Part shown: positions 1 to 6,953 of the stretch, piece after piece
Numbering within the stretch: position 1 is the first letter of the stretch
Layout of the letters: each line of letters starts with the position of its first letter
NCBI GenBank assembly: GCA_016292705.1
Contig: JAEDHZ010000025.1
Coordinates: 1-12,416 of the forward strand
DNA length: 12,416 bases
DNA from: Clostridiaceae bacterium
GTDB taxonomy: Bacteria; Bacillota; Clostridia; Oscillospirales; Acutalibacteraceae
Reading direction: 5' to 3'
Translations under genes and position numbers: made by a program
Notes under the pieces: generated by a model
What the model saw: only the letters and a program-made list of their open reading frames with translations
The model's database searches: none
Told to the model about the DNA's origin: nothing

Positions 1-228
1 AAGCTTGATGTCAAGCGTGTTGAAAGCGTTGAAGATTGCGTTGCAGTCGGTGATGAAGTCATCGTTAAGGTTGTTGAAATTGACGACCAGGGCAGGATCA
101 ACCTTTCAAGAAGAGACGCACTCATCGAAATTGAGGGACTTACTCCCGAAGATGACGGCGAAAGCGAAAGAAGACCTTCAAGAGGACACGGCCCGAGAAG
201 AGGCGGCGAAAGAAGAGAACGCAGATAA
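1..228 (+). CDS. pnp: Polynucleotide phosphorylase, C-terminal end (partial)
   Basis: The frame is open from base 1 to the TAA at 226-228 and gives the last 75 residues of a longer protein. It reads as the end of the S1 RNA-binding domain of PNPase: VESVEDCVAVGDEVIVKV, then EIDDQGRINLSRRDAL, the latter being the usual end of the PNPase S1 barrel. A short acidic linker and an Arg/Gly-rich basic tail (RRPSRGHGPRRGG and so on) follow, as in many PNPases. PNPase is a phosphorolytic 3'-5' exoribonuclease and polymerase in mRNA turnover. The catalytic RNase PH domains and KH domain must lie upstream of the window. The next gene starts about 105 bases downstream. Another S1 protein is possible but the NLSRRDAL signature makes PNPase much more likely. 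Confidence 0.9.
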   Translation, partial: KLDVKRVESVEDCVAVGDEVIVKVVEIDDQGRINLSRRDALIEIEGLTPEDDGESERRPSRGHGPRRGGERRERR

Positions 229-238
229 CAATACTCAT

Positions 239-271
239 AACAAGGGGGAGAGTTTCAGGCTTTCCCCTGTT
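239..271 (+). other. Imperfect hairpin after pnp
   Basis: AACA plus GGGGGAG on the left (bulged A at 243) pairs with TTTCCCCTGTT on the right, with a 10-base loop at 251-260. No T-run follows, so it is a poor intrinsic terminator. It may protect the pnp 3' end or attenuate read-through into the transporter gene. Confidence 0.4.
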
Positions 272-280
272 CTATATAAT
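253..280 (+). promoter_or_regulatory. Possible promoter for the ECF S-component gene
   Basis: A perfect TATAAT lies at 275-280, which would start transcription near 287 and give a leader of about 45 bases. The matching -35 region (TTTCAG at 253-258, 16 bp away) is weak and overlaps the hairpin arm. Read-through from pnp is the alternative. Confidence 0.35.
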
Positions 281-332
281 AATTGGGAAGAGAAGAGATC
301 AATTCGGTAATCAATGAAAGGGAATGATTTCT

Positions 333-938
333 ATGAAAAACAAAAACAATTTATTTTTTCTTACTCTTTCGGCGATTTTTGTTGCAATTATTGCCGTAAT
401 GAGTTTTACTCCGCTCGGATACCTCAAAGTCGGTCTTATTGAGATAACTCTCATTGCAATTCCCGTTGCATTCGGTGGTGCGCTTCTCGGAAAATGGGGC
501 GGACTTCTGCTCGGAACGGCTTTCGGTGTTTCAAGCTTTATTCAGTGCTTCGGCTTCAGTGCATTCGGAACAACGCTGTTTTCAATCAGCCCGGTTAAGA
601 CATTCATCGTCTGCCTGCTTCCGAGAATGGCACTCGGATTTCTTTCGGCACTCATCTTTGAAAAAATGAGCATGAAAGTCAATGTTCCCGTCAGCGGAAT
701 TGTTTCGTTCCTCTCTGCGGCGATTATCAACACCGTGGGCTTTATCGGTCTGCTTGTATTGTTCTTCTATAATACCGACTATATCAGGTCAATTGCCGAA
801 CAGCTCGGCTCAACAAATGTTTTCATGTTTGCTGCTCTTTTTGCTGGAGTGAATGCCCTTGTTGAGGCGGCTGCCTGCGGCGTTTGCGGTGCGGTTCTTG
901 CTCCGCTTGCAAAAAAGCTTAAATCACAGGTGAGATAA
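333..938 (+). CDS. ECF-type transporter S component (substrate unknown)
   Basis: This is a hydrophobic protein of about 201 residues with roughly six membrane segments. Its N-terminal region FTPLGYLKVGLIEITLIAIP followed by a Gly-rich stretch and GVSSFIQ is typical of substrate-binding S components of energy-coupling factor (ECF) vitamin transporters (the family that includes pantothenate, folate and riboflavin carriers). Such proteins dock on a shared EcfAAT module, which is not in this window. I prefer the ATG at 333 over the one at 324, because the ribosome site AAAGGG at 317-322 is 10 bases from 333 but touches 324. The gene sits between pnp and an EamA permease on the same strand. The family call is firm from the sequence pattern; the vitamin cannot be read from it. 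Confidence 0.8.
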   Translation: MKNKNNLFFLTLSAIFVAIIAVMSFTPLGYLKVGLIEITLIAIPVAFGGALLGKWGGLLLGTAFGVSSFIQCFGFSAFGTTLFSISPVKTFIVCLLPRMALGFLSALIFEKMSMKVNVPVSGIVSFLSAAIINTVGFIGLLVLFFYNTDYIRSIAEQLGSTNVFMFAALFAGVNALVEAAACGVCGAVLAPLAKKLKSQVR

Positions 939-960
939 CGATTACATAACAGGAAAAACA

Positions 961-1869
961 ATGCAAGGAAACAACGAAATGACTACCTCAAAAGCAAAAC
1001 TTGCCTTTTCAATGGCTGTGTTCGGAACAATCGGACTTTTTGTCCGCAGCATTCCGTTTTCGTCGAGCTTCATTGCAATGGCAAGGGGATTTCTCGGCGT
1101 GATATTCCTTTTGCTTCTTAATCTTGTCCGGCGCAAAAGGATTGATTTTGCTGCTGTGAGGAAGAATATAATTGTTCTCCTGCTTTCCGGTGCAGCAATA
1201 GGCGTCAATTGGATATTGCTTTTTGAGGCGTATAACTACACCTCGGTTGCAACCGCAACTCTTTGCTATTACCTTGCGCCGATTTTTGTCACCCTTGCTT
1301 CTCCGTTTGTGCTCAGGGAAAAGCTGACAGCAAAAAAGCTTTTCTGCGTCCTTTGTGCGTTGCTCGGAATGGTGTTTGTTTCCGGTGTGTTTGAAAGCGG
1401 AGGAGTAATCTCAGGCGATTTCAGAGGCATACTTTTAGCAACGGGAGCCGCCGTGTTCTATTCTTCGGTAATGCTGCTCAACAAAAAGCTCAGGGATATA
1501 GGCGACACGGACAGAACGGTTTTTCAGCTTCTTTTTGCTTCGTCCGTTGCTGCTTTGTATGTCTTTTCAACTCAGAATGTTTCGGAGTTCGAATATTCGA
1601 CAAGGGCTATACTTCTTGTGCTTGTTGTCGGATTTTTTCACACAGGCTTTGCGTATACGCTTTACTTCGGTTCGGTCGGCCGTCTCCCGGCGCAGACAAC
1701 GGCACTTTTGTGCTACATTGACCCCGTTGTTGCAATCATCCTTTCGGCGGTTGCTCTGCGGGAGGGACTGACGGTGTTTGGAATTATTGGAGCCGTTCTG
1801 ATTCTCGGTTCAACTCTTTTCGGAGAAATAAAAATTAAGCTACCATTGGTTAAGAGGAAAAAGAAATGA
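961..1869 (+). CDS. DMT-superfamily permease with two EamA domains
   Basis: The 302-residue protein has about ten membrane segments arranged as two EamA repeats. The first repeat ends with FEAYNYTSVATATLCYYLAPIF and the second contains RLPAQTTALLCYIDPVVAI followed by ALREGLT; both are the helix 4 and helix 9 signatures of drug/metabolite exporters. The tail is basic (KLPLVKRKKK), as expected for a cytoplasmic end. Two starts are possible: 961, with AGGA seven bases upstream, and 979, with AAGGAA nine bases upstream. The gene begins 22 bases after the ECF gene, and its TGA overlaps the era ATG (ATGA at 1866-1869), so translation is probably coupled to era. Substrate is unknown; relatives export amino acids, nucleotides or drugs. 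Confidence 0.85.
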   Translation: MQGNNEMTTSKAKLAFSMAVFGTIGLFVRSIPFSSSFIAMARGFLGVIFLLLLNLVRRKRIDFAAVRKNIIVLLLSGAAIGVNWILLFEAYNYTSVATATLCYYLAPIFVTLASPFVLREKLTAKKLFCVLCALLGMVFVSGVFESGGVISGDFRGILLATGAAVFYSSVMLLNKKLRDIGDTDRTVFQLLFASSVAALYVFSTQNVSEFEYSTRAILLVLVVGFFHTGFAYTLYFGSVGRLPAQTTALLCYIDPVVAIILSAVALREGLTVFGIIGAVLILGSTLFGEIKIKLPLVKRKKK

Positions 1870-2759
1870 CAGAAACAAAAACCGCTTTTATTGCAATAGT
1901 CGGCTGCCCGAATGTCGGAAAATCATCAATTCTCAACCGTCTCATTTCGGCAAAGGTTGCAATTGTTTCCGATAAGCCGCAGACCACGCGGACAAGAATT
2001 ATGGGTGTTCTGACAAAAGGTGAAACCCAGCTTGTTTTCACCGATACTCCCGGTTTTCACCGTCCGCACAACAAGCTTGGTGAAAAAATGAACAAGGCTG
2101 TTACGGAAAGCATTGGAGGCGTTGATGCCTGTATGCTTGTTGTTGAGCCGGAGGGCGAATTGCGTGAGGCGGAAAAGGAACTGTTGAGCAAGTTCCGTGC
2201 GCAGAAAATGCCCGTTGTTCTTGTTATCAACAAGATTGACACCGTCGGGGTCAAAACTGACCTCATGAAGCGCATTGCATACCTTTCCGGATTGTATGAC
2301 TTTGAGGCTGTTGTTCCTGTTTCTGCACTGAAAAACGACGGAATGGATGCCCTTTGCGCTGAGCTTTGTGCGCTTGCCTTCCCGTCTGAACACTTTTTTC
2401 CGGATGACACTCTGACAGACCAGCCGGAACGGGTTCTTGCCGGGGAAATGATAAGGGAAAAAATGCTGCGCCTGCTTGACCGTGAAATTCCCCACGGCGT
2501 TGCAGTCTCGATTGAAAAAATGCGTGAAAGAGCTGACACCGACCTGATGGATGTTGAGGCGGTGATCTACTGCGAAAAGGAAAGCCATAAGGGCATCATA
2601 ATCGGAAAGGGCGGAGCAATGCTCAAGCGCATTTCAACCTATGCCCGTCAGGATATGGAACGCTTTTTCGGCTGCCGCATCAACCTCAAATGCTGGGTCA
2701 AGGTCAAAGAGGGCTGGCGCAATCGGGAGGGACTCATCCACAACTTCGGTCTTGATTAA
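1866..2759 (+). CDS. era: GTPase Era
   Basis: Era is a GTPase that binds the 3' end of 16S rRNA and helps assemble the 30S subunit. The 297 residues match the usual length. All G motifs are visible: G1 GCPNVGKSS at residues 13-21, G3 DTPG at 60-63, G4 NKID at 122-125 and G5 SAL at 153-155. The C-terminal KH domain carries IIIGKGGAML at 244-253, and the family-typical CWVKVKEGWRN lies at 276-286. The start overlaps the permease stop by four bases and is preceded by AGAGGAAA. The protein continues without defects to LIHNFGLD at the C terminus. Confidence 0.98.
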   Translation: MTETKTAFIAIVGCPNVGKSSILNRLISAKVAIVSDKPQTTRTRIMGVLTKGETQLVFTDTPGFHRPHNKLGEKMNKAVTESIGGVDACMLVVEPEGELREAEKELLSKFRAQKMPVVLVINKIDTVGVKTDLMKRIAYLSGLYDFEAVVPVSALKNDGMDALCAELCALAFPSEHFFPDDTLTDQPERVLAGEMIREKMLRLLDREIPHGVAVSIEKMRERADTDLMDVEAVIYCEKESHKGIIIGKGGAMLKRISTYARQDMERFFGCRINLKCWVKVKEGWRNREGLIHNFGLD

Positions 2760-2810
2760 AAAAGACATTCAAAGCATTTATTTCCATGTTTAAAAGTTTA
2801 CCTTTTGGAG

Positions 2811-2834
2811 CAAAGTATTTTATAGAATACTTTG
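2811..2834 (+). other. Perfect 9-bp inverted repeat between era and the yqzL-like gene
   Basis: CAAAGTATT at 2811-2819 and AATACTTTG at 2826-2834 are exact inverse complements around the loop TTATAG. A run of four T follows, then the next gene's ribosome site. It could be a weak terminator or attenuator, an RNA-processing hairpin, or an operator. The loop region also resembles a -10 box (TATAGA at 2821-2826, with TTTACC at 2797-2802, 18 bp upstream). Confidence 0.5.
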
Positions 2835-2852
2835 TTTTCAAGGGGGAGCAAC

Positions 2853-3089
2853 ATGGGAAAGAAAGAGCTTTGGAGAATTTTCATGAAAACCGGCAGAGTT
2901 TCGGACTATCTCAATTATAAAAACGCAAGGGACGAAAAGAAGGATGTTCCCTTTTTCGGCGATGAGGTTTCCGAAGAGTTTGCAGAAGAGTTTATAAACA
3001 ATTTTGACAACGATTTTCCTGCAATGGAAAATCGCAGAGACATCGAGTATTCAGACGATTACGAGGACTTTACGGACTATGACTATTAA
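2853..3089 (+). CDS. YqzL-like small acidic protein
   Basis: This 78-residue protein starts at ATG 2853, four bases after the strong site AGGGGGAG (2841-2848); a TTG at 2832 in the same frame lacks such a site. Residues 4-23 (KELWRIFMKTGRVSDYLNYK) resemble the small YqzL proteins that lie between era and recO in many Firmicutes: Leu/Trp, then F, TG, then YL and YK. The rest is an unusual acidic tail rich in Asp, Glu, Phe and Tyr, ending DYDY. Bacillus YqzL is around 47 residues, so the tail is an extension. No function is established for the family. It overlaps recO by 11 bases, and the position supports the family call. Confidence 0.7.
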   Translation: MGKKELWRIFMKTGRVSDYLNYKNARDEKKDVPFFGDEVSEEFAEEFINNFDNDFPAMENRRDIEYSDDYEDFTDYDY

Positions 3090-3822
3090 AACGGACGGCG
3101 TTGTCATTCGTGAGCAAGCGGCAGGAGAACGAGACAGACTTGTTACCCTGCTAACCAGAAAGCTTGGAGTTATCAGAGCCTTTGTCAACGGAGTGAGAAG
3201 CCCGAAAAGCAGAAATTCTGCTTCCACCGGGCTTTTGTGCTATTCCGATTTTGTTATTGAACAAAAGAAAAACGGTGTATACACAGTTACCGAAGCGGTT
3301 GTTAAGGAAGTTTTTTTCTCGCTGCGTGAGGACATTGTTTCCCTCTCTTTGGCTCAGTATTTTGCCGAGCTTGCGTATGAGCTTTCGGCGAGGGAAGAGG
3401 AAGCGGACGAGTTTTTGAGCTTGCTTTTGAACGCCGTCTATCTTGTTGCCAAAAGCAAGCGTGAAAAGGCTCTTATCAAAGCGGCGGCGGAGCTGCGGTT
3501 TCTGTCGCTTGCCGGTTATATGCCGTCAATTGTCGGCTGTGCCCGGTGTGGTGTTTTTGAAAGCGACCCGATGTATTTTTCTCCTTATTCGGGAAAGCTT
3601 TTTTGCAAGGATTGTCTGCCTGCGGAAAAAACGATAGCGTTACCGCCCGGTGTGGTCACCGCCTTGCGCCATATTTGCCTTTGCGAGCCGGACAAGGTCT
3701 TTTCGTTCAACCTTTCAAAGCAGTCTCTTCTGCTTCTCAGTGAGGTTAGCGAACGATATCTTAAAAACATAACCATGCGTAAATATAAAACACTTGATTT
3801 TTATAAATCAATAACAGAATAG
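3079..3822 (+). CDS. recO: DNA repair protein RecO
   Basis: RecO works in the RecFOR pathway: it binds single-stranded DNA and SSB and helps load RecA at gaps. The true start is probably ATG 3079, giving MTIKTDGVVIREQAAGERDR, the standard RecO N terminus (an OB fold), with GAGGA at 3063-3067. The longer in-frame reading from 3004 only translates the previous gene out of frame. The product is 247 residues, normal for the family. A zinc-binding site is visible as CARC (154-157) and CKDC (176-179), separated by YFSPYSGKLF, which is typical of Gram-positive RecO. It overlaps the yqzL-like gene by 11 bases and is followed 11 bases later by mutS2. Confidence 0.95.
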   Translation: MTIKTDGVVIREQAAGERDRLVTLLTRKLGVIRAFVNGVRSPKSRNSASTGLLCYSDFVIEQKKNGVYTVTEAVVKEVFFSLREDIVSLSLAQYFAELAYELSAREEEADEFLSLLLNAVYLVAKSKREKALIKAAAELRFLSLAGYMPSIVGCARCGVFESDPMYFSPYSGKLFCKDCLPAEKTIALPPGVVTALRHICLCEPDKVFSFNLSKQSLLLLSEVSERYLKNITMRKYKTLDFYKSITE

Positions 3823-3833
3823 GAGAGAGAAAC

Positions 3834-6218
3834 ATGAACAGAGATTACATAGCTCTCGACCTTGACAAAGTTCTTGAAAAGCTTTCTTCATTCGTTTGCA
3901 GCGAGGACGGAAAAAGCGAGATTGAAAAGCTTGAGCCGCAGACCGAGCTGTCCTCGGCACAGGCATTGCTCAACCAGACAACGGATGCCCACATGCTTAT
4001 GGCTCGCTTCGGTGCGCCGTCATTCGGCGGATTGAAGAATATCAACAACGCTCTTGCAAGAGCAAACGCCGGAAGTGTGCTTTCAATGCGTGAGCTGCTT
4101 GATGTTGCGGAAGTTCTGCGTTCAATCCGCGGAATTACCCAATGGCGCAGCAAAAACGATGGTGTGCGCTGTTCGGTTGATATCTTTTTTGACGCCCTCA
4201 CGCCAAACAAGTATCTTGAGGATAAGATTACATCTGCGATAATAAGCGAGGACGAGATGAGCGACAACGCTTCTCCTGCGCTTTATGATATCAGACGAAA
4301 GATAAGGGCTGCTTCCTCAAAAGTGCGTGACAGACTTGACAAAATGATTCGCTCCTCGCAGTATCAGAAAGCTCTGCGTGAAGCGATAGTCACAATGCGC
4401 AACGGACGTTATGTTGTTCCCGTCAAGATTGAACACCGCAGCGAAATCAGCGGACTTGTTCATGACACATCCTCAAGCGGAGCAACCGTTTTCATTGAAC
4501 CCGCAGGTGTTGTTGAAGCGAACAACGAAATCAAGGTTCTTCAGGGCAAGGAGCAGGAGGAAATTGACCGGATTCTTTTTGAACTTTCTGCTGAGGCAGG
4601 AAGTTTTTATGACGGAATCAAGGCGAGCTATGAATGTGCCGTTGAGCTTGATGTGATCTTTGCAAAGGCAAAACTTGCCTATGACATGAAAGCAATGACG
4701 CCTGCTCTCAACGACAGCGGAAGAATTGTTCTCAACAAAGCCCGCCATCCGCTCATTGACCCGAAAAAGGTTGTTGCAACGGATATTAGGCTCGGAACGG
4801 ATTTTGATTCACTCATAATCACCGGACCGAACACGGGCGGAAAAACGGTTTCAATCAAAACTCTCGGTCTGTTTTCGCTCATGGCGATGTGCGGACTCAT
4901 GCTTCCGGCAGGGGACAGGAGCGAGGTTTCGGTTTTTGAAAATGTTTTTGCCGATATCGGTGATGAGCAAAGCATTGAGCAATCGCTTTCAACTTTCTCG
5001 TCGCACATGACTAACATAGTGAGAATAATAAACAGCTCAAACGACCGCTCTCTTGTTCTCATAGATGAGCTCGGGGCAGGTACTGACCCGGTTGAGGGTG
5101 CAGCGCTTGCGATGGCTGTTCTTGAAAGGATTCACGAAAAGGGCGCAAAAATTGCCGCAACAACTCATTATGCCGAATTGAAAGTTTATGCACTTGAAAC
5201 ACCGGGTGTTGAAAACGGTTGCTGTGAGTTTGATGTTGCATCCCTGAAGCCGACATACAGACTTCTCATCGGCGTTCCGGGACGGTCAAACGCTTTTGCA
5301 ATTTCTTCAAGGCTCGGAATTGAAAGCAGCGTTATTGAACGGGCAAAAGACCTTGTTTCAAACGAAAACGCAAGCTTTGAGGATGTTATTGAATCGCTCG
5401 AAAAAAGCCGCCAGGATTATGAAGCCAAGAAGAATGAGGCGGAGTCAATACGCATTGAGGCGGCAAAGGCAAAAGCAGACGCTCAAAAGTATAAAGACAG
5501 CATTGAAGAGCTTCGGAAGACGGAGCTTGAAAAGGCTCAGCAGCAGGCACAACGGATTGTTGAGCAGGCAAAGCGCAGTGCGTATGCTCTTGTCAGCGAG
5601 CTTGAACAGCTCAAAAAGGAGAGCGCAAAGGCTGCGGACAAGGCTGAAGCCGCCCGCAGGGCAAAGCAGCTTCTCAAAAAGAGTCTCGGCGAATTTGATG
5701 ATATTACAAATCCGGTAACAGCGGCGCTTGCGGATGAGTCGAACTATATTGTTCCGATCTCGATTAAAATCGGCGATGAGGTTTTGCTTGCCGATATCGG
5801 AAAGACAGCAACCGTAACCGCACTCGAAAACAAAAAGGGCGAGGTTGAAGTCCTCGCCGGAATAATAAAAATGCGTACGCCCAAAAGTAATCTTCGCCTT
5901 TCAAAAAACAGGCGCACCGAAAAAAAACAGACCGCACCGAAAAAAGTGCAGCATGAATTCAAGGTTGCCGGAGCGGAAAAAGCAGAGTGTGACCTGAGGG
6001 GCATGAACATTGAAGAGGGCATTATGGAGCTTGAACGCCATCTTGACCGCTGTATGCGTCTCGGCCTCAACGAGATAAGCGTGATTCACGGCAAGGGTAC
6101 GGGTGTGCTTCGAAGGGGTATTCAGGACTACCTGAGAAAATGCAAATATGTCAAATCTTTCCGCCTCGGCACTTTCGGCGAGGGCGAAAGCGGAGTGACG
6201 ATTGTTACATTGAAGTGA
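3834..6218 (+). CDS. mutS2: Endonuclease/ATPase MutS2
   Basis: The 794-residue protein has the complete MutS2 layout. The core and clamp regions lie in the N-terminal half, with the family segment RNGRYVVPVK followed by GLVHDTSSSGATVFIEP. The ABC-type ATPase has Walker A GPNTGGKT at 331-338 and Walker B LVLIDELGAGTDP with D411/E412. A long Lys/Glu/Ala-rich coiled coil follows at about 519-635, then a small KOW-like region. The C-terminal Smr domain has DLRG at 720-723 and HGKGTG at 752-757. MutS2 lacks the mismatch-recognition domain of MutS. In Bacillus it acts on collided ribosomes; in other species it is reported to suppress recombination and to nick DNA through Smr. The ribosome site AGGAGAGAGA directly follows the recO stop, so the two are probably cotranscribed. 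Confidence 0.97.
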   Translation: MNRDYIALDLDKVLEKLSSFVCSEDGKSEIEKLEPQTELSSAQALLNQTTDAHMLMARFGAPSFGGLKNINNALARANAGSVLSMRELLDVAEVLRSIRGITQWRSKNDGVRCSVDIFFDALTPNKYLEDKITSAIISEDEMSDNASPALYDIRRKIRAASSKVRDRLDKMIRSSQYQKALREAIVTMRNGRYVVPVKIEHRSEISGLVHDTSSSGATVFIEPAGVVEANNEIKVLQGKEQEEIDRILFELSAEAGSFYDGIKASYECAVELDVIFAKAKLAYDMKAMTPALNDSGRIVLNKARHPLIDPKKVVATDIRLGTDFDSLIITGPNTGGKTVSIKTLGLFSLMAMCGLMLPAGDRSEVSVFENVFADIGDEQSIEQSLSTFSSHMTNIVRIINSSNDRSLVLIDELGAGTDPVEGAALAMAVLERIHEKGAKIAATTHYAELKVYALETPGVENGCCEFDVASLKPTYRLLIGVPGRSNAFAISSRLGIESSVIERAKDLVSNENASFEDVIESLEKSRQDYEAKKNEAESIRIEAAKAKADAQKYKDSIEELRKTELEKAQQQAQRIVEQAKRSAYALVSELEQLKKESAKAADKAEAARRAKQLLKKSLGEFDDITNPVTAALADESNYIVPISIKIGDEVLLADIGKTATVTALENKKGEVEVLAGIIKMRTPKSNLRLSKNRRTEKKQTAPKKVQHEFKVAGAEKAECDLRGMNIEEGIMELERHLDRCMRLGLNEISVIHGKGTGVLRRGIQDYLRKCKYVKSFRLGTFGEGESGVTIVTLK

Positions 6219-6238
6219 TTTTTGAATCAAAATGAAAT

Positions 6239-6273
6239 AGTGCCGCCCGAAAAAAACGGACGGCACTTTTTTT
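6239..6273 (+). terminator. Terminator between mutS2 and the zinc-ribbon gene (probably bidirectional)
   Basis: AGTGCCGCCCG (6239-6249) pairs with CGGACGGCACT (6257-6267) around an A7 loop, followed by T7. There is one C-A mismatch when read on the + strand. Read on the - strand the same position is a G-U pair, but the T-run after the stem is then poor. It lies in the gap between converging genes, 20 bases after mutS2 and just after the end of the - strand gene. Confidence 0.85.
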
Positions 6274-6279
6274 GAAACT

Positions 6280-6894
6280 TTATGAAATATAGGATGAAAC
6301 TGAGGGCACAACAGTTTCGGAAAAAACCTCAAACTCATCAAAAAACTCCGGGTCAAGATTTGAAATCACTTCACCGTTATGTTCAAGGACAAAAAATGTT
6401 CCGCAGATGATTGCCGCAACGATTGCAAGAATACTGATAACGGCGGCAACAACGCAAATAATTATTGCAACCTTGGAATACTTCTTTGACTTTGCTTTGA
6501 GCTGTTCGGAAAGGGCAAGGTTTCCGGCTCTGAGTGCGGATTCATAACCGTTGTAGTTTGTCAGCGAAAGGACTGCAAAAACAATACCCAAAATGTTGAA
6601 AATGACAACATTCAAAACTATCGCAATAATTGACATAGTGTTGTTAAGCGGCGCAGTCGGCTCGGCAGGACCGTTGTAAGACGGACGGGAATACTGCGGT
6701 TGTTGCTGATTATACGGCTGTGAATATGGTTGGGAATACTGGTCGGTATACTCGCCGGATCTGCCGTCTGCCTGAGCGCTATTCTCGGATTCAAAGGCGG
6801 TGTTTTGCTCCGTTTCTTTTTCAAGCTCTGCTCCGCATTGGTTGCAGAAGCGGCTGTTGTCATCGTTATATGAGTTGCAATTTTTACAATACAT
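6280..6894 (-). CDS. Zinc-ribbon membrane protein (DUF4190-like architecture)
   Basis: The 204-residue protein begins with a zinc ribbon: CxxC at residues 3-6 and CNQC at 17-20. A long polar linker rich in Gln, Tyr, Pro and Ser follows, with short QPYSQPYNQQQPQYS-type repeats up to about residue 80. Two hydrophobic segments (about 86-110 and 142-170) flank a short loop, YNGYESALRAGNLALSEQLKAKSKKYSK. The C-terminal part is acidic and probably outside or facing the membrane. This order of ribbon, disordered linker and paired membrane helices is common in Firmicutes proteins of unknown role. A perfect AGGAGG (complement of 6903-6908) lies eight bases before the ATG. It follows the hexosaminidase gene by 59 bases, so the two could share a transcript; a weak promoter in the gap (GATAAT) is also possible. 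No function is proposed. Confidence 0.8.
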   Translation of the reverse strand: MYCKNCNSYNDDNSRFCNQCGAELEKETEQNTAFESENSAQADGRSGEYTDQYSQPYSQPYNQQQPQYSRPSYNGPAEPTAPLNNTMSIIAIVLNVVIFNILGIVFAVLSLTNYNGYESALRAGNLALSEQLKAKSKKYSKVAIIICVVAAVISILAIVAAIICGTFFVLEHNGEVISNLDPEFFDEFEVFSETVVPSVSSYIS

Positions 6895-6953
6895 TGATTT
6901 AACCTCCTGAAATATATCTCAAGTTTCATTATCTCTATGAAGCTAAAGGATAG

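Noticed and set aside
1..6. Window begins exactly with AAGCTT, a HindIII site, hinting at a cloning edge
   Set aside because: The hexamer occurs repeatedly in the window (for example near 532, 915, 1337 and 2074), so the position is likely chance.
5..310. 101-codon frame overlapping the pnp end
   Set aside because: Frame 1 gives a clear PNPase S1 domain up to 228; the other frame is a shadow with low-complexity Lys/Glu.
229..332. Riboswitch controlling the ECF transporter gene
   Set aside because: The leader is only about 45-100 bases and shows one imperfect hairpin. No conserved riboswitch core could be recognised.
1926..2588. 220-codon open frame on the - strand opposite era
   Set aside because: It lies wholly inside era, whose GTPase and KH motifs are intact. 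The translated sequence has no recognisable motif and no convincing ribosome site.
3004..3078. Longer N-terminal start for RecO
   Set aside because: The extra 25 residues come from the YqzL-like gene in another frame. RecO homology starts at MTIKTDGVVI at 3079, which has a ribosome site.
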